Assembly (NCBI GenBank): GCA_045586405.1
Contig: JAZNAG010000082.1
Span: forward strand, 1-39,446
Source: SIG607 sp045586405
GTDB lineage: Bacteria; Bacillota; Clostridia; Oscillospirales; Acutalibacteraceae
Direction: 5' to 3'
Length of the DNA stretch: 39,446 nt
The notes under the pieces are model-generated. The model saw only the letters and a list, made by a program, of their open reading frames with translations. It was not told where the DNA came from and ran no database searches. Position 1 is the first letter of the stretch. Each line of letters opens with the position of its first letter. This document shows, piece after piece, positions 7,053-14,901 of this stretch. The position numbers and the translations under genes were made by a program.

Positions 7053-8075
7053 GTGTCGGTAATAACTGCACTGGCTTATTTTATTATCAAGTTTTGCCTT
7101 GCATATCTGTTACCTTTTATAGTAGGTACCGCTATTGCTTTTTTGGTGCAAAACCCAGCCGCAAAGCTATCAAAAAAGCTTAAAATTACACGGGGCACCA
7201 CATCTTTGTGTCTTGTTGTTTTCGTATATATATTACTTCTTGCGGTGGTTTTTCTTATTTTTTACAGATTTTATTATTTTGCCGTGGGTTTTAGTCAAAA
7301 GGCGCCGGAGCTGTTAAATCAAGTTACACAAACTGTGACAAAAATTACCCAAAGCATAGAAAATTTTGCAGGGAAAATGTCAGGCAGCTCGGGTGATTAC
7401 ATTTCAAAAACCCTGGCAGATGTCTTGCAAAGTGGTGCGGTAAAGGTAACGGAAATCATTTCATCATTTTTAAGTAGCTTTGTAAAGGCTTTACCGGGTG
7501 TATTGCTCAGCATATTTGCTGCGGTTATTACAGGCTGCTATATTGCTAAGGATATTGACTCATTAAAGGAAAATCTTTACTTTGCTTTAAAACCTGAATA
7601 TTTAATTGCTCTTAAAAAAATATGGCAGATTACTGTAAACAATGTGTTAGGTTTGCTGAAAGGGTATATAATTTTATCGGCTATAACATTTGTAGAACTG
7701 TCGGCAGGCTTTTTTATACTTAAGGTAAATGGCGCTTTTCGTCTGGCTTTACTAACCGCTTTTGTGGACTTACTGCCGGTTTTCGGTTGCGGAACGGTTC
7801 TGGTACCGTGGGCAATTATATCGGCTTTTAAAGGAAACGCTTTGCGGGCAGTAGGACTTGTTGTAATATATCTTTTAATAACCGCCGCCCGAAATATTAT
7901 TGAACCGAAAATAATTGGAAAACAGGTAGGAATACATCCGCTGCTTACACTTGTATCTATGTTTTTGGGACTAAAAATATTTGGATTTTTGGGGCTTTTG
8001 ATATTGCCTCTGATAGTTACCGTCGTCTATCATTTTTCATCTGCTAAAGTAACAGAACAAAAAACGAAAGCATAA
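7053..8075 (+). CDS. ytvI: AI-2E/YtvI-family integral membrane protein
   Basis: From the first standard start (GTG 7053) this is 340 residues, with about seven or eight hydrophobic helices. The central hydrophilic region (QTVTKITQSIENFAGKM) and the C-terminal signature DLLPVFGCGTVLVPW, then NIIEPKIIGKQVGIHPLLTL, are hallmarks of the AI-2E/YtvI permease family. The Bacillus member YtvI is a sporulation membrane protein; others export AI-2 or ions. Which applies here is not visible, though yunB nearby favours sporulation. GTG 7053 has no ribosome binding site and falls inside the first helix. The frame stays open upstream, with AGAGGAAGG just before an ACG at 7008 that would add DNEKKKKFLIYVAF, so the real start may be this ACG. 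Confidence 0.82.
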   Translation: MSVITALAYFIIKFCLAYLLPFIVGTAIAFLVQNPAAKLSKKLKITRGTTSLCLVVFVYILLLAVVFLIFYRFYYFAVGFSQKAPELLNQVTQTVTKITQSIENFAGKMSGSSGDYISKTLADVLQSGAVKVTEIISSFLSSFVKALPGVLLSIFAAVITGCYIAKDIDSLKENLYFALKPEYLIALKKIWQITVNNVLGLLKGYIILSAITFVELSAGFFILKVNGAFRLALLTAFVDLLPVFGCGTVLVPWAIISAFKGNALRAVGLVVIYLLITAARNIIEPKIIGKQVGIHPLLTLVSMFLGLKIFGFLGLLILPLIVTVVYHFSSAKVTEQKTKA

Positions 8076-8135
8076 TATGTAGTGTATTGCGAGTGATAAA
8101 TAAGCAATACATGCAGGACGGGGCGGTTTAAACAA

Positions 8136-8348
8136 ATGAAAGAATATATTATAGCAACCGGAACTGTAACAAGCGCCATAAAAGGCAGAGACCTTTTAAA
8201 GAAAAACGGGATTTCTGCTGAAATTGAGCGCCTGAAAGTTTCGGACCGAAAATACGGTTGCGGCTATGCAATAGCTGCTCGAGGGAATATAACACAAATA
8301 GAAGAACTATTAAGACAGGCAAATGTGAAAATAATAAAGGTTTTATAA
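8136..8348 (+). CDS. DUF3343 protein (putative Se/S carrier-like)
   Basis: This 70-residue protein begins MKEYIIATGTVTSAIKGRDLLKKNGI and contains DRKYGCGYAIAARG with the conserved Cys near residue 42. This matches the small DUF3343 family, described as putative Se/S carrier-like proteins and often found beside cysteine desulfurases. Here the next gene is a NifS-like desulfurase, so it may take persulfide or selenium from that enzyme; this is inference from context. A weak GGGGCGG lies about 11 bases before the ATG. A strong terminator follows. Confidence 0.82.
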   Translation: MKEYIIATGTVTSAIKGRDLLKKNGISAEIERLKVSDRKYGCGYAIAARGNITQIEELLRQANVKIIKVL

Positions 8349-8355
8349 AAATTAT

Positions 8356-8389
8356 GCACAGGTATACGGACCGTAGCCTGTGCTTTTTT
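8356..8389 (+). terminator. Intrinsic terminator between DUF3343 and the desulfurase gene
   Basis: GCACAGG (8356-8362) pairs with CCTGTGC (8377-8383), with an inner TACGG/CCGTA helix and six T residues. It falls between two genes that look functionally linked; the desulfurase start is only 17 bases past the T-run, so read-through or attenuation is likely. Confidence 0.85.
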
Positions 8390-8405
8390 GAAAGAAGGTG
8401 AAAAT

Positions 8406-9536
8406 ATGATTTATCTTGATAATGCGGCAACATCTTCCCCAAAGCCCCAATGTGTTGTAAAGGCGGTTGAAAAGGCGCTTAGAGAGCAAAGCGCCAACCC
8501 CGGCAGAAGTGGACATACCTTATCGGTGAAAAATGCTGAAAAAGTGTATAGAGTAAGGGAAAAGGTTGCTGATTTTTTTGGTTGTTCTCACCCTGAAAAA
8601 GTTGTATTTCTTTCAAATTGTACTCAGGCTATAAACTATGTTTTAAAGGGCGTTTTAAAGGGTGGAGATCATTTTATAATTTCAAATCTTGAACACAATG
8701 CAGTGTCGCGACCTGCCTTTAAGCTGATGGAAAAAGGTGTGAATTTCAGCGTTTTCAACGCCTTTGCGAAAGATATAGAGGAAGAAATACAGCGTCATAT
8801 CACCCCTGAAACAAAAATGATATTTTGTACCCACGCTTCAAATGTGTGCGGTAAGGTTTTGCCTGTTGACAGAATAGGAAGGCTTTGTAAAGAAAAAGGA
8901 ATTCTGTTTGGTGTAGATGCGGCGCAAAGCGCAGGAATTCTGCCTATAAATATGGAAAAATCAGGTATAGATTTTCTGTGTATAGCGTCTCATAAAGGAC
9001 TTTTTGCACCAATGGGTACAGGTATTCTTATAGCAAACTCGAAAATCTATGACACAATTATTGAAGGCGGTACAGGGGTTAATTCTATGAGTCTTAAGCA
9101 GGGTGACGATATGCCCGAAATGATGGAGAGCGGCACCCTTAACCTGCCTGGAATTATGGGAATATCCGCAGGAATAGATTTTGTGAGAAACAGTGGTATG
9201 AAACGCCTTTTTGAACATGAAACCGCACTTTGTAAAATGGTATACGAAAGGCTGAAAAACAACAATAAAATCAAAGTTTTTTGGCAGGATAAAGAACTGT
9301 GTGCTCCCGTGCTTTCTTTTACTGTAGAGGGAGTAGACAGTAACGAGATAGCCGCCAAACTTAGTGACAGGAAAATTGCGGTAAGGGCAGGGTATCACTG
9401 TTCTCCTTTTGCCCATAAAACACTGGGCACCGCCGATACCGGTACTGTGAGAATTTCACCCGGAATTACAGCGAGTAAAAGCCAGATGGACTACCTTTGC
9501 AAAGTGATAACGGCTATTGCGGATAAAAATATATAA
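8406..9536 (+). CDS. NifS-like cysteine desulfurase family protein
   Basis: This 376-residue class V PLP aminotransferase starts MIYLDNAATSSPKP. Motifs include the NLEHNAVSRP segment, GVDAAQSAG, the PLP-binding Lys in SHKGLFAPMG (about 196-205) and the catalytic-loop Cys in GYHCSPFAHKTLG (about 330). It fits the cysteine desulfurase subgroup of Gram-positives found with selenium-dependent molybdenum hydroxylase genes and DUF3343 proteins. The reaction is transfer of sulfur (or selenium) from cysteine to an enzyme persulfide. ATG 8406 has AAGAAGGTG 6 bases upstream, while an in-frame TTG at 8388 lies in the terminator. No IscU or Se-hydroxylase gene is in the window. Confidence 0.9.
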   Translation: MIYLDNAATSSPKPQCVVKAVEKALREQSANPGRSGHTLSVKNAEKVYRVREKVADFFGCSHPEKVVFLSNCTQAINYVLKGVLKGGDHFIISNLEHNAVSRPAFKLMEKGVNFSVFNAFAKDIEEEIQRHITPETKMIFCTHASNVCGKVLPVDRIGRLCKEKGILFGVDAAQSAGILPINMEKSGIDFLCIASHKGLFAPMGTGILIANSKIYDTIIEGGTGVNSMSLKQGDDMPEMMESGTLNLPGIMGISAGIDFVRNSGMKRLFEHETALCKMVYERLKNNNKIKVFWQDKELCAPVLSFTVEGVDSNEIAAKLSDRKIAVRAGYHCSPFAHKTLGTADTGTVRISPGITASKSQMDYLCKVITAIADKNI

Positions 9537-9564
9537 ATTATATTAAAAATATTTAAAAAAGTTA

Positions 9565-9593
9565 TTGATTCAGTCCTTTTAGTATGATAGAAT
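9565..9593 (+). promoter_or_regulatory. Promoter of cdaA-cdaR
   Basis: TTGATT (9565-9570) and TAGAAT (9588-9593) are separated by 17 bases, about 37 bases before the cdaA start. Confidence 0.7.
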
Positions 9594-9630
9594 ATTTATG
9601 AATGGAAATAAACTGTAAAGGATTGATGAT

Positions 9631-10551
9631 GTGGGCAATTTTTTAAATGCGATTTATACGCTGTGGAACCAGATATTATATGCGGTTTTAAGCATTTCTG
9701 TGTTTGATGTTATTGATATTCTCATAATTGCTTTTATCATAGCTAAAGCAATCCATTTTTTTATCGAGAGCCGCGGCGGACAGCTTGTTAAAGGTCTTTT
9801 TATACTTTTTGTTGCGTATGTGTTTTCAATATGGTTTGACCTTGTGTCTGTAAACTGGTTGCTGACAAGGGTGGTTGATTGGGGTATTATAGCCCTTGCT
9901 ATTATCTTCCAGCCTGAGCTCAGACGTGCTCTTGAGCGTATAGGCCGCAGTCAGTTCGGTAAATTCAGTCACGTAAATCAGAATGATGATGAGTATATAA
10001 AACGCTCTATTGACAGCATTTGTCTCGCTGTTCAAAATATGCGCGACCAAAAGATAGGTGCGCTTATCGTGTTTGAGCGTATAACCTCTCTCGGTGATAT
10101 AATCAACACCGGCACAACCGTTAATTCCGATGCATCTTCTCAAATGGTGGGCAGTATATTCTATCCGAAATCGCCACTTCACGACGGCGCTCTTGTGGTT
10201 CGCGATGGCAGACTTGTTGCCGCAGGCTGTATATTGCCTCTTACAAGTAATCAGGGCTTTAGCTCAAGTCTTGGTACACGTCACCGTGCGGCTATAGGTG
10301 TCAGTGAAGTATCAGATGCTGTTGTAGTCGTTGTTTCGGAAGAAACAGGTAAAATATCTCTGGTACAAAACGGTGCTATAGAAAGAGGCTATGACCAGAT
10401 AAGGCTCAGAGAAGAACTTTATGATCTTATACTCAACAACGATAACGAAAGTGACGACAGCATTGTAGACAAAATCAAAAACGTTATCAACCGTATTAAA
10501 CCTGTAAAGAAAGAAGAAAAAGGAGAAGCAAACAATGAAGAAAATAAATAA
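9631..10551 (+). CDS. cdaA: Diadenylate cyclase CdaA
   Basis: This 306-residue enzyme makes cyclic di-AMP from two ATP at the membrane. Three hydrophobic helices occupy about residues 10-95, followed by PELRRALERIGR and the DAC domain with SPLHDGALVVRDG (DGA at 185-187) and GTRHRAAIGVSE (RHR at 217-219), the catalytic motifs. The tail is Lys/Glu-rich. The start is GTG with AAAGGA 8 bases upstream. It overlaps cdaR by 17 bases, as in the usual Firmicutes cdaA-cdaR pair, but glmM, the common third gene, does not follow. c-di-AMP controls potassium and osmolyte balance and wall homeostasis. Confidence 0.96.
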   Translation: MGNFLNAIYTLWNQILYAVLSISVFDVIDILIIAFIIAKAIHFFIESRGGQLVKGLFILFVAYVFSIWFDLVSVNWLLTRVVDWGIIALAIIFQPELRRALERIGRSQFGKFSHVNQNDDEYIKRSIDSICLAVQNMRDQKIGALIVFERITSLGDIINTGTTVNSDASSQMVGSIFYPKSPLHDGALVVRDGRLVAAGCILPLTSNQGFSSSLGTRHRAAIGVSEVSDAVVVVVSEETGKISLVQNGAIERGYDQIRLREELYDLILNNDNESDDSIVDKIKNVINRIKPVKKEEKGEANNEENK

Positions 10552-11527
10552 ATTTTCGTTGCGCGTCCTTTTTTCAAATAAGCGCTTTACTGCTGTATTT
10601 TCGATAATAGCCGCTTTTATATTCTGGCTTGTAATTACCGTTAATCAGACCGAAACAAGAACCACTACATTTGCAAATATTACTATAAACTTCGGAATTG
10701 AAGACAGTTTTGCAGGCCAACAGGGCTTAGAAATTGTTTCTGAGGATTATATTAAGGCGGCGAATGTTACGGTAGACGGTCCGAATCATATTGTCAGCAG
10801 TCTTAAGGCAAACGACATTCTGGTAAATGCTGATTTAAGTCAGGTTACAAAGCCCGGCGAATATAATATACAGCTTGTTGCAAAGTCAGCAACCGTTACC
10901 GGCGGTTTTACCTTTGTTGAGGTTAGCCCTAAAACAATAAAACTCACTTTTGACTATATTGATACGAAAGATTTTGAGGTTGTTGCCAAAGCTGACGATA
11001 TAACCGCAGCAGACGGTCTTATTAAAGATACACCTATGCTTAACTATGTTGGTGACAGTAAAAAGATTACCCTTAAAGGTCCAAGAAGCAGTATAAGTAT
11101 TGTGGATAGGGTAGAGGTAATTGTAAGCCAAAAAGAAAAAATAACCTCAAGTCAGACTTATGATGCGGATTTGGTTATCTACGATGAATCGGGTAATGTT
11201 CTTGATAATAAACTTTTTGAAGTTCCTGTAGACGAACTTAAGGTTACGGTTCCTATATATAAGGAGAAAACCGTCTCGGTTGTTCCTGTATTCACAGGTG
11301 AGCCATATTCGGGTGCAGGTGTTGCCAGAGTAGATGCTATTTCAATTACCAAGGTAGTTGTTCAGGGCGCACCCGAGGTTATAGATGCTCTTGAATTTGT
11401 GGAGCTGTCAGCTATTGATTATGCTACCGTTTCTTCCGGTGCGGTTTATGAGATGCCTCTTAACCTGCCCGGCGGTGTAAAATGTGTCAGTACGGTAGAC
11501 AAGGTTAAGGTTACCATAAAGAAGTGA
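10535..11527 (+). CDS. cdaR: CdaR, YbbR-domain regulator of CdaA
   Basis: This 330-residue protein has one N-terminal membrane anchor (about residues 18-36, FTAVFSIIAAFIFWLVI) and extracytoplasmic YbbR repeats (VTVDGPNHIVSSLK, ITLKGPRSSISIVDRVEV, VVVQGAPEVIDAL), about three to four in all. In other Firmicutes CdaR binds CdaA and modulates c-di-AMP synthesis. AAGGAG lies about 9 bases before the ATG inside cdaA, so the pair is coupled. A terminator follows directly. Confidence 0.94.
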   Translation: MKKINKFSLRVLFSNKRFTAVFSIIAAFIFWLVITVNQTETRTTTFANITINFGIEDSFAGQQGLEIVSEDYIKAANVTVDGPNHIVSSLKANDILVNADLSQVTKPGEYNIQLVAKSATVTGGFTFVEVSPKTIKLTFDYIDTKDFEVVAKADDITAADGLIKDTPMLNYVGDSKKITLKGPRSSISIVDRVEVIVSQKEKITSSQTYDADLVIYDESGNVLDNKLFEVPVDELKVTVPIYKEKTVSVVPVFTGEPYSGAGVARVDAISITKVVVQGAPEVIDALEFVELSAIDYATVSSGAVYEMPLNLPGGVKCVSTVDKVKVTIKK

Positions 11528-11531
11528 TTTA

Positions 11532-11570
11532 AAAAGGGCGTGGATATTCCATAGCCCTTTTGTCATTTTT
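11532..11570 (+). terminator. Terminator of cdaA-cdaR
   Basis: AAAAGGGC (11532-11539) pairs with GCCCTTTT (11554-11561), with an inner TGGA/TCCA helix, followed by a T-rich tail. Confidence 0.85.
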
Positions 11571-11588
11571 ATCCCTATTGCATATATT
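11560..11588 (+). promoter_or_regulatory. Possible promoter for the unknown gene and recD2
   Basis: TTGTCA (11560-11565) and TATATT (11583-11588) are 17 bases apart, 18 bases before the ATG of the next gene. The -35 overlaps the T-tail of the preceding terminator, so the match is tentative; the leader would be very short. Confidence 0.45.
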
Positions 11589-11605
11589 GTATCGAGGTGG
11601 TAAAA

Positions 11606-11938
11606 ATGGCAGAAATTATTGTTATGTTTATTTTTCTTTTCTTTTCGGTGGTGGGCGCAAGCTGTATTACATATCGACTATGGTTGTTTCTCATAAAACC
11701 GAAACAGAAAAGTAAAGACCTTATTATAGTAAAGCTTGAAAAGGGCTGTGAAAAAGACCAGTTTATGTACTACTTCGAAAAATACCGATGGTGCGGCGAA
11801 GACTATGTGCAGACACTGGTTATGGTATACGACCAGACTGCAGAAAATGTGTGCTCGTCTTTTTGTAAAGCTCATAAAAATATAATCTGCTGCAGAAACG
11901 ATGAATTACCGTTTATTATTAACAGGGTACTGGGGTGA
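11606..11938 (+). CDS. Unrecognised single-pass membrane protein
   Basis: This 110-residue protein has a hydrophobic N-terminal segment (about 4-30, IIVMFIFLFFSVVGASCITY...LWLFLI), a basic stop-transfer patch (KPKQKSK), and a domain of about 75 residues with five cysteines (GCEKDQF, YRWCGED, VCSSFCKAH, IICCRND). I do not recognise the family. GAGGTGG lies about 5 bases before ATG 11606, making it a better start than GTG 11597. Its stop is 5 bases before the recD2 start and overlaps that gene's ribosome binding site, so the two are probably coupled. Confidence 0.7.
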   Translation: MAEIIVMFIFLFFSVVGASCITYRLWLFLIKPKQKSKDLIIVKLEKGCEKDQFMYYFEKYRWCGEDYVQTLVMVYDQTAENVCSSFCKAHKNIICCRNDELPFIINRVLG

Positions 11939-11942
11939 TAGT

Positions 11943-14159
11943 GTGTCGGATGTTCAAAATAACGAAGTTATAAAGGGCATAGTCAAGAAAATTACATATT
12001 CAAATGCGCAAAACGGCTACACTGTTGCAAGTGTACTTTGCGATACTGAGGAAATAACGGTTGTAGGCACTATGCCTATGATCCGAAACGGCGATGATAT
12101 AGAGGCTGTTGGAAACTTTATAGTTCATTCGGTGTACGGACCTCAGTTTAAGGCTGTTTCGGTGCAAAAAAGTATGCCCACTGATACGGCGGCATTACTC
12201 AGATATTTATCGGCCGGCAATATAAAGGGTATAGGTCCTTCTACTGCCAGAAAAATAGTAGAAACTTTCGGGGACGACACTATGATGATTTTAGAATCTG
12301 CCCCTGAGGAGTTGACCAGAATAAAGGGTATTTCTCTTGCCAAAGCCAAAACTATCGGTGAAGAATATACTAAACTGTTTGGAATAAGAGATTTAATGCT
12401 TCTTCTGTCTAAGTTCAAAATTTCGGGAGAAGAAGCCATAAAAGTTTACGGAATTTTAGGTACTTCGGCAATATCTAAAATTGAAAACAATCCGTATTTA
12501 CTATGCGGTGAAAAAATAGGCCTACCCTTTGAAAAGGCTGAGGATATAGCAGGGTATTATAAAATTCCTGCAAACGATAAATTGAGGCTTTGCGCGGGTA
12601 TTGAATATGTGCTCAGAAAAAATACATATAACGGTCATACCTGCCTTCCCAAAAATAAACTATGTACTGTAGCGGCACGGCTTCTTGATACCGATTTAGA
12701 CAGTGTAGAAAACGCTCTTGACTTATTGCTTGAATCTTTAAAGGTGAGAAGCGCACATATTGGAGATGCCGATTATATTGCTTTGCCTGAATATTACTGC
12801 GCTGAGGAATATATTGCCGCCCGTCTTTGTGTTATGAACAGGGAAAAAAGGTCATCCTATGTAGACCAAAAGGAAATAGACCTTCTTGAACAGCAAATGG
12901 GAATAACCCTTGACGAAAAGCAACGCTTTGCCGTATTAAAGGCCTTTGAAAGCGGTCTGCTTATTCTCACCGGCGGACCGGGCACAGGCAAAACCACAAC
13001 CCTTAAAGCTATGATAGAAATGTTCAAACAAAGGGATATGGTTATAGAGCTTGCCGCACCCACGGGCCGAGCCGCAAAAAGAATGAGCGAACTGACCGGT
13101 TATGAAGCCAAAACCATACATCGACTTTTAGAGGTTGATTTTAACGAAAATTCAGAGCAGAGCTTTTGCAGAAACCAAAACAACCCCCTTGACTGTGATG
13201 TGATTATTGTAGACGAGGTGTCTATGATAGATTCTCGACTGTTTGAGGGCTTGCTCAGAGCGTTACGGATTTCCTGCAGAATAATACTTGTGGGAGATTT
13301 TGACCAGTTACCTAGTGTTTCGGCAGGAAATGTACTGAGTGACCTTATTTCAAGTAATGCCTTTACGGTTGTAAAGCTTGATAAAATTTTCCGTCAGGCA
13401 GAAAGCAGTGCAATTATAAGAAATGCTCATAAAATAGTTGACGGACAGGCTGCCGACCTTGGTGTCAGAGATTCTGACTTTTTCTTTTTACAAAAGTCAA
13501 CAACAGAAAGCTGTCTTGAAACGGTTGTGTCACTTTGCAGTGAAAGATTACCGTCGGCTTACGGTTTTGATTCTGTAAAGGATATACAGGTACTTTGTCC
13601 TTCAAGAAAGATGCCACTTGGCACCTTGAATCTTAACAGTCTGCTTCAGGCAAATCTTAATCCTCAGAAAAAGAAAGAGCCTGAAATCTTTTTCAAGGGC
13701 TTTTATATGCGTGCAGGCGATAAGGTTATGCAGATAAAGAATAATTATGAGCTTGAGTGGATAAAGGACGACGGCGAAGAGGGAAGCGGTGTATTCAACG
13801 GTGACGTAGGTTACATTTTAAAGGTGAATTTGAGAGAGGGAACAATTTCGGTAAAATTCGACGATAAAACCGTTATTTATACTACCGAGCAACTTGAACA
13901 GCTTGAACTTGCCTATGCCGTAACCGTGCATAAAAGTCAGGGCAGTGAATTTGACTGTGTTATTCTTCCGCTTTTTGATGTACCTGCACAGCTTAAATAC
14001 CGTAATCTGCTTTATACTGCCGTTACAAGAGCAAAAAAACTTCTTGTAATTGTGGGTAAAGAGGGCGTATTTTTTGAAATGGCGGCAAATGACAGAAAAA
14101 TGCTGAGGTACACCTTGCTTGAAGCTTTTATTGAGGATATATATGAAAACGAAGATTAA
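11943..14159 (+). CDS. recD2: RecD2-type 5'-3' DNA helicase
   Basis: This 738-residue SF1B helicase acts on DNA repair or replication forks without RecBC. An N-terminal OB-like region (IVKKITYSNAQNGYTVASV) is followed by tandem helix-hairpin-helix segments (NIKGIGPSTARKI, RIKGISLAKAKTI), as in RecD2. The helicase core has Walker A GGPGTGKTTT at about 344-353, PTGRAAKRM, DVIIVDEVSMID (motif II), VGDFDQLPSV (motif III), and the C-terminal UvrD-like TVHKSQGSEFD and YTAVTRAKK. GTG 11943 has GGGGTGA just upstream; an ATG at 11901 lies inside the previous gene and is less likely. It overlaps the comF-type gene by 17 bases. Confidence 0.94.
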   Translation: MSDVQNNEVIKGIVKKITYSNAQNGYTVASVLCDTEEITVVGTMPMIRNGDDIEAVGNFIVHSVYGPQFKAVSVQKSMPTDTAALLRYLSAGNIKGIGPSTARKIVETFGDDTMMILESAPEELTRIKGISLAKAKTIGEEYTKLFGIRDLMLLLSKFKISGEEAIKVYGILGTSAISKIENNPYLLCGEKIGLPFEKAEDIAGYYKIPANDKLRLCAGIEYVLRKNTYNGHTCLPKNKLCTVAARLLDTDLDSVENALDLLLESLKVRSAHIGDADYIALPEYYCAEEYIAARLCVMNREKRSSYVDQKEIDLLEQQMGITLDEKQRFAVLKAFESGLLILTGGPGTGKTTTLKAMIEMFKQRDMVIELAAPTGRAAKRMSELTGYEAKTIHRLLEVDFNENSEQSFCRNQNNPLDCDVIIVDEVSMIDSRLFEGLLRALRISCRIILVGDFDQLPSVSAGNVLSDLISSNAFTVVKLDKIFRQAESSAIIRNAHKIVDGQAADLGVRDSDFFFLQKSTTESCLETVVSLCSERLPSAYGFDSVKDIQVLCPSRKMPLGTLNLNSLLQANLNPQKKKEPEIFFKGFYMRAGDKVMQIKNNYELEWIKDDGEEGSGVFNGDVGYILKVNLREGTISVKFDDKTVIYTTEQLEQLELAYAVTVHKSQGSEFDCVILPLFDVPAQLKYRNLLYTAVTRAKKLLVIVGKEGVFFEMAANDRKMLRYTLLEAFIEDIYENED

Positions 14160-14853
14160 ATATTTTCTCTCTCAGCTGCTTGACTTTTTCTTTCCGTCAC
14201 ACTGTATGTCCTGTGGCAGAGCAATAGAGGGCGGTAAGGTTATATGCAATGAATGTGAAAAGGATATTGAAAAGATATCTGTTCGCATTTGCAGAAAATG
14301 CGGTATGCCTGAGAAAAAGTGCGACTGTAACAGATATGTGTATCATTTTGCAGGGGTATGCGCACCTTTCTTTAACGAAGGTATTGCCCGAAAAGGCCTT
14401 TACAAAATTAAATTTTCAGGTACAAAACAGCTGGTTTCTTATTATGCCGAAGCTATGATAGAAAGCCTTTATAAAAATTTTGCTGATACTAAGTTTGATG
14501 CGGTGGTTTTTGTGCCGGCTAATTTTATAAAAGAATCAAGACGTGGTTATAATCAGGCAAAATGGTTGGCAGAATATATATCTGAACGGCTGGGAATTCC
14601 GCTTTTTGATAATACTTTAAGAAGAGCAGTTTTCAGCAAAACTCAGCATAAAAGCAAAAGCGTGGTAAAGCGTTTTACAAATGCCTATAAAAGCTATATG
14701 AAGAATAAGTGTATAAACGGCGGAACATATCTTCTTATTGATGATATCAAAACCAGCGGTGCGTCGCTTGACGCCTGTTCAAGACAGCTTCTTTATGCAG
14801 GTGCTGACGAGGTGATTTGCCTTACCGCTTTAATAGGTCACAAAAACAGTTGA
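14143..14853 (+). CDS. comFC: ComF-family phosphoribosyltransferase
   Basis: This 236-residue protein has an N-terminal zinc-finger region with paired cysteines (CMSCGRAI, ICNEC, ICRKCGMPEKKCDC). A phosphoribosyltransferase domain follows, with RGYNQAKWLAE and the PRPP-type loop YLLIDDIKTSGASLDA at about 201-216. ComFC relatives are needed for DNA uptake in competent bacteria and may work with ComFA; the reaction is unsettled. Start ATG 14143 lies inside the end of recD2, with GAGG about 6 bases upstream. Pairing with recD2 and, further along, dprA suggests DNA processing, although the remaining competence genes are not here. Confidence 0.88.
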   Translation: MKTKIKYFLSQLLDFFFPSHCMSCGRAIEGGKVICNECEKDIEKISVRICRKCGMPEKKCDCNRYVYHFAGVCAPFFNEGIARKGLYKIKFSGTKQLVSYYAEAMIESLYKNFADTKFDAVVFVPANFIKESRRGYNQAKWLAEYISERLGIPLFDNTLRRAVFSKTQHKSKSVVKRFTNAYKSYMKNKCINGGTYLLIDDIKTSGASLDACSRQLLYAGADEVICLTALIGHKNS

Positions 14854-14878
14854 AAAAATATACAATGTTGGATATAAT
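14850..14878 (+). promoter_or_regulatory. Promoter of the mreB-like gene
   Basis: TTGAAA (14850-14855) and TATAAT (14873-14878) are 17 bases apart, 24 bases before the ATG. The -35 overlaps the comF-type stop codon. Confidence 0.75.
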
Positions 14879-14901
14879 GTTATTTATCGGAGGTGAAAAG
14901 G

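Noticed and set aside
8083..8111. Inverted repeat TGTATTGC/GCAATACA between the ytvI-like gene and DUF3343
   Set aside because: No T-run on either strand and a loop of 13 bases, so I do not call it a terminator; it may be chance or a weak operator.
11901..11942. ATG 11901 as recD2 start
   Set aside because: It lies inside the preceding gene; the GTG at 11943 has a proper GGGGTGA site and begins at the family's usual N-terminal region.
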